Shown here piece after piece: positions 60,245 through 64,000 of a stretch of 64,000 nt of DNA. A program made the translations under genes and the position numbers. Position 1 is the first letter of the stretch, and every line of letters begins with the position of its first letter. The notes beneath the pieces were generated by a model that ran no database searches, had not been told where the DNA came from, and saw only the letters and a program-made list of their open reading frames with translations. This DNA is from Ottelia alismoides (Eukaryota > Streptophyta > Magnoliopsida > Alismatales > Hydrocharitaceae), in assembly GCA_037367405.1 (NCBI GenBank), contig JAZKJV010011400.1, forward strand, positions 3,346,501 through 3,410,500. The letters run 5' to 3'.

Positions 60245-62626
60245 ATGAGATCTTCAGATAAGAGTTCTTTTGCGTACGTGAAGGCCTCGCGCGGTCGCCC
60301 CCAAGCCCGTGGCGCATGCTGGCTGGCCGTTGGCCTGGTGCTGGCTGTCCTGGGCCGACCGGGATTGTCGGCAGATCCCGCCGAGGCCGAGCGTGGCTTT
60401 CAATCGCAAGTCATGCCGCTGCTGAAGCAGGCCTGCATCGATTGCCACAGTGGTGCTGAGCCCGATGGCGGGATGACGCTAGAGCATCTCAACACCGCCA
60501 AGACGCTGATGAAAGAGCGGCGGATGTGGCAAAAGATTATCCAGCGGGTCAAGATCGGAGAAATGCCTCCGGTGGAAAGCGGCATCAAACTCAGCGATGC
60601 CGATCGAGCCAGGTTGGTGTCGTGGTTGGAAACGGCCATCAATGACATCGATTGCGGTCGAACACCCAATCCAGGACGCGTTACCTTGCGGCGTTTGAAT
60701 CGTCACGAGTACCGCTACACCGTGCGCGACCTGGTGGGAGTCGACTACGCGGCTGCCGAAGCCTTTCCGGGTGATGATGTCGGATACGGATTCGACAACA
60801 TCGGTGACGTATTGACACTGCCACCGCTGCTGATGGAGAAGTACGTCAAGGCGGCCGAAGAGATCGCGCAGCAGGCTATCAAGGCTCCTGAGTCGGGTGC
60901 CAACTACGATTACTCGGCCACCGGTAATCAACTGAAAGGCAGCGGCGGAGCCAAGGCGGTTGAGAAGCGGATGGACTTCTATAGCAATGGAGCTGCTGAG
61001 TTTGGCGAACAGATTCCCTGGGCAGGCAGTTATCGATTGGAGATCGAAGCTCATGGAGACCAGGCTGGCGATGAACCGGCCAAGTTGTTGGTCTCACTGG
61101 ATGGCAAGAAGGTGCGTGAACTGTTGGTTAAGGCCAGCGATGCCAAGCAGCCGCAGTCCATCGGAGTCACGCTGAAACTGAAAGCCGGCCGGCGCAATTT
61201 CAAGCTAGAATTCACCAACGATTTCTATCGCGAGGGCAAAGACGGCGCGCCCAACCAAGATCGCAATCTCTATATCCATGCCATTCATTTAACGGGCAAG
61301 CAAGAGCCCAAACCGCTCGATCCCAAGAGCTTGCCCGACAGTCACAAGACAATCGTCATCGAGACGCCCGATTCCTTGATCACGGCCGACCAGGCCACGC
61401 GCAAAGTGCTCAACCGACTGGCTAGTCGCGCCTTTCGGCGCCCGGTGACGCCAGCGGAATTGGACCGTCTGGTCGACCTGGCGGCAGCGGTGCGCGAAGA
61501 GGGCGAATCTTACGAGGCCAGTCTGCAAACAGCGCTGACGGCCATTCTGGTCTCGCCTCACTTCCTTTACAAAGTGGAGCAAGGCGCAGGTCCGGCCGTG
61601 GAGAAGTTCTCGCGCTTGAGCGATTACGAACTGGCGACGCGCCTGAGCTATTTCTTGTGGAGCACGATGCCGGACGATCGTCTATTGCTGCTGGCCCATA
61701 AAGGTCAGTTGCACAAAAGCCAGACGCTGGATGCCGAAGTCAAACGCATGATCGCAGATCGGAGATCCTCGCGCTTCGTCGAGAACTTTGCTGGGCAGTG
61801 GTTGACGTTAACCAAGCTCGATAGCTTTGAACCTAACCCGCAGCAGTTCCCTCAGTGGAATCCCGAGATCAAGCAATTGCTCAAGCGCGAGACCTATTCG
61901 TTCTTCGCGGGCGTCATGCGCGAAGACCTCAGCGTGCTGCAATTGCTGGATGCAGAATTTACTTATATCAATGAACCACTAGCAAAATTCTATGGTATCA
62001 AGAACGTTACCGGTGACCAGTTTCGCAAAGTGTCCACTCAAGGATACCCGCGCCGCGGATTGATGACTCAAGCGGCCATTCTGGCGGTCACCAGTAACCC
62101 GACACGGACCAGTCCAGTCAAGCGAGGCAAGTGGATTTTGGATAACTTGATGGGGGAACCGCCGCCGCCGGCCCCACCCAATGTGCCTGAACTGGATAAG
62201 TCGGAACTTTCGGGCAGTTTGCGACAACGCTTGGAACAGCATCGAGCCAATCCGGCTTGTGCCAGTTGTCACAACCTTATGGACCCTTTGGGGTTCGCTC
62301 TGGAGAACTTTGATGCGATTGGACGCTGGCGACGGACCGATGGTAATGAGAAGATCGAAAGCGTGGGGAAACTGCCCGATGGGACAACCGTCAACGGGGC
62401 TGGTGAATTGATCGCGCATCTGCGCCAGCAGCAGAGCCAGAAGTTTGCCCGATGCTTGACAGAGAAGATGATGACCTTCGCCTTGGGCCGCGGTTTGGAA
62501 TATTATGACAAGTGTGCGGTAGACAAGATCGTAGCTCGCCTGGCCGAAGACGATTACCGTTTTTCGACTTTGGTAACCCAGATCGTCCTCAGCGATCCTT
62601 TCATGCGTTTTGGTGAACGGGAATAA
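60245..62626 (+). CDS. Planctomycete cytochrome-type protein (DUF1587/1595/1592/1588/1585)
   Basis: 793 residues, N-terminal signal (about 20-45). One haem motif CIDCH at about 62 in the PSCyt1-like start, and a second, CASCH, at about 677 in the PSCyt3 (DUF1588) part ACASCHNLMDPLGFALENFD. In between, DUF1587 (VTLRRLNRHEYRYTVRDLVG), a carbohydrate-binding-like beta part, DUF1595 and DUF1592 (YELATRLSYFLWSTMPDDRL). DUF1585 closes it. These large exported proteins are a planctomycete hallmark; the role is unproven. Paired with the next gene. Confidence 0.92.
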   Translation: MRSSDKSSFAYVKASRGRPQARGACWLAVGLVLAVLGRPGLSADPAEAERGFQSQVMPLLKQACIDCHSGAEPDGGMTLEHLNTAKTLMKERRMWQKIIQRVKIGEMPPVESGIKLSDADRARLVSWLETAINDIDCGRTPNPGRVTLRRLNRHEYRYTVRDLVGVDYAAAEAFPGDDVGYGFDNIGDVLTLPPLLMEKYVKAAEEIAQQAIKAPESGANYDYSATGNQLKGSGGAKAVEKRMDFYSNGAAEFGEQIPWAGSYRLEIEAHGDQAGDEPAKLLVSLDGKKVRELLVKASDAKQPQSIGVTLKLKAGRRNFKLEFTNDFYREGKDGAPNQDRNLYIHAIHLTGKQEPKPLDPKSLPDSHKTIVIETPDSLITADQATRKVLNRLASRAFRRPVTPAELDRLVDLAAAVREEGESYEASLQTALTAILVSPHFLYKVEQGAGPAVEKFSRLSDYELATRLSYFLWSTMPDDRLLLLAHKGQLHKSQTLDAEVKRMIADRRSSRFVENFAGQWLTLTKLDSFEPNPQQFPQWNPEIKQLLKRETYSFFAGVMREDLSVLQLLDAEFTYINEPLAKFYGIKNVTGDQFRKVSTQGYPRRGLMTQAAILAVTSNPTRTSPVKRGKWILDNLMGEPPPPAPPNVPELDKSELSGSLRQRLEQHRANPACASCHNLMDPLGFALENFDAIGRWRRTDGNEKIESVGKLPDGTTVNGAGELIAHLRQQQSQKFARCLTEKMMTFALGRGLEYYDKCAVDKIVARLAEDDYRFSTLVTQIVLSDPFMRFGERE

Positions 62627-62644
62627 CTGTTTGTGGAGAGAAGC

Positions 62645-63985
62645 ATGACCACGATTCCACGAAGAACGGTTCTACGAGGCTTGGGGGCGGCGATAGCCCT
62701 GCCCTGGTTGGAGTGCATGACGCCCGCCGCGCGAGCGCTATCGCCAAAGGAGCCAGCCAGTCCGCTACGCTTGTTGTTCTTCAACGTCCCCAACGGCATC
62801 CATATGCCCGATTGGACCCCGACGGAAGAAGGCAAGAAGTTCGAATTGCCCAAAACGCTTCAGGAACTGGCCGACTATCGCAAGTACATGACCATTCTGA
62901 CTGGACTGACCCTGGATGGGGCTCATGCACATGGTGACGGAGGCGGCGACCATGCCCGCAGCGGGGCTGCGTTTTTAACCGGCGCCCATCCACGCAAGAC
63001 CGATGGCGCTGATATTCAGAATTCAATCTCGGTCGATCAGGTAGCCGCGCAAGCTATCGGCACCCAAACCCGTTTCCCATCGCTGGAGTTGGGTTTGGAA
63101 GGTAGCGCACAATCGGGCAGTTGTGATTCAGGTTATAGCTGTGCGTACTCCAGTAATCTCTCGTGGCGCAACTCCACCAGTCCGCTCGGCAAAGAGATCG
63201 ATCCTGCTGCGGTCTTCGACCGCCTGTTCACCAGCGCCGATGCCGCCAGCGCGGCCAAGAACAAGTCGCAGCGTATCGAGCGCCGCAAGAGCGTGTTGGA
63301 CTTTGTGATGGAAGACGCCAAGGGCTTGCAAAAAAAGCTGGGAGCTGCCGATAACCGCAAACTGGACGAGTATCTCTACGCGGTCCGAGACGTGGAAAAT
63401 CGTTTGGTCGGCGCCGACAAGTTACGCGTGGGTGAGGACGGTATCCCGAACTATCCCAGGCCAGCCGGCGTGCCCAAAGAATGGGACGTTCATGTGCGGC
63501 TGATGATGGACATGATCACGCTGGCCATTCAAAGCGACTCTACTCGCGTGCTCACCTTTATGTATGCCAATGAAGGCAGCAACCGGGGCTATCCCGAAAT
63601 TGGTGCGCCTGAAGGTCATCATGACTTGTCACACCATGGCAAGAGCAGTGAAAAGCAAGAGAAGATCGCCAAGATCAATGTCTATCACTTGAGCAAGTTC
63701 ACTTACCTGGTCAAGCAGTTGGCTCAGATCAAAGAAGGGGAACGCTCGCTGCTGGATAACTGCTTGATTCTGTATGGCAGTGGTATCTCGGATGGTGATC
63801 GACACAATCACGACGACCTGCCGATTGTGCTGCTGGGGCGTGGGGCTGGCAGGTTGGAGGGTGGTACCCATCAACGTTTTGCCGCTCAAACACCACTGTG
63901 CAATCTCTATCTATGGATGCTCAAGCAGGTAGGCGCGAAGGCCGACAGTTTCGGCGACAGCTCAGGAGTACTCAGCATAATTTAA
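62645..63985 (+). CDS. DUF1552 (HxxSHH) exported protein
   Basis: 446 residues from ATG 62645 (GTG 62633 in frame). Tat-type signal with the twin arginine in IPRRTVLRGLGAAIALPWLE. The family motif HHDLSHH is at about 324-330. Related to the sulfatase-like DUF1501 group; always found next to a DUF1592-type gene, as here (18 bases apart), so the two probably act as one exported complex. Its stop is 15 bases before the window end. Confidence 0.92.
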   Translation: MTTIPRRTVLRGLGAAIALPWLECMTPAARALSPKEPASPLRLLFFNVPNGIHMPDWTPTEEGKKFELPKTLQELADYRKYMTILTGLTLDGAHAHGDGGGDHARSGAAFLTGAHPRKTDGADIQNSISVDQVAAQAIGTQTRFPSLELGLEGSAQSGSCDSGYSCAYSSNLSWRNSTSPLGKEIDPAAVFDRLFTSADAASAAKNKSQRIERRKSVLDFVMEDAKGLQKKLGAADNRKLDEYLYAVRDVENRLVGADKLRVGEDGIPNYPRPAGVPKEWDVHVRLMMDMITLAIQSDSTRVLTFMYANEGSNRGYPEIGAPEGHHDLSHHGKSSEKQEKIAKINVYHLSKFTYLVKQLAQIKEGERSLLDNCLILYGSGISDGDRHNHDDLPIVLLGRGAGRLEGGTHQRFAAQTPLCNLYLWMLKQVGAKADSFGDSSGVLSII

Positions 63986-64000
63986 AAAACAGCAACTTTT

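Overview
The window comes from a planctomycete, most likely of the Pirellulales. The grounds are the paired DUF1587/DUF1592/DUF1588/DUF1585 and DUF1552 proteins at the right end, a YTV-motif repeat protein, planctomycete-style intergenic repeats, and a long SecE beside rplK-nusG. Assignments rest on reading motifs by eye; no database search was possible.

Layout. (1) 1-9809, minus strand: a conserved translation/transcription block. Read in the direction of transcription it is tRNA-Thr(UGU), tRNA-Tyr, tRNA-Gly, tRNA-Thr(GGU), tuf, tRNA-Trp, secE, nusG, rplK, rplA, rplJ, rplL, rpoB (3' end outside the window). (2) 10029-12792, plus strand: comB and a long low-complexity planctomycete protein. 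(3) 12888-14300, minus strand: an integron integrase gene (intI) with the IntI-specific insert and a 140-residue N-terminal extension. (4) 14396 to about 44460: a chromosomal (sedentary) integron array reading away from intI. It holds some 40 short cassettes, nearly all with one plus-strand gene. They are separated by about 30 recognisable attC sites and about ten half or decayed sites. Each attC starts with AAC and ends with a GTT core, is about 90 bp long, and folds into an imperfect hairpin whose left arm carries two or three unpaired extra bases. Most products are unknown, and many have signal peptides or membrane segments. Recognisable ones are an alpha/beta hydrolase, a glyoxalase-fold protein, DUF5662, DUF3592, a YTV-repeat protein and a polymorphic-toxin-like protein. 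Several cassettes have no gene. They carry repeats (A and B here) or a conserved promoter-like block (TTGNNN, 18 bp, TATACT) pointing into the next cassette.

Two insertion sequences sit in the array. An IS110-family element with subterminal 14-bp inverted repeats (IS1111 type) splits one attC exactly at the G/TT crossover point. An IS3-family element with an A7G frameshift signal sits in another cassette.

(5) 44493-51423, plus strand: small membrane and secreted proteins, partly in an overlapping operon (metallopeptidase, VanZ-like protein, secreted protein). No clear attC was seen here. (6) 51596-63985: stable chromosomal genes. These are an MBL-fold hydrolase and a YeeZ-like epimerase (minus strand), two trypsin-like/PDZ proteins of which the second has lost two of three catalytic residues, an M14 carboxypeptidase-S9 peptidase fusion, and the DUF1592/DUF1552 pair.

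How it fits together: the integrase would capture cassettes at attI next to its gene. The Pc promoter and the cassette-borne promoters would express them. Insertion sequences and half-sites show that the array is ageing as well as growing.
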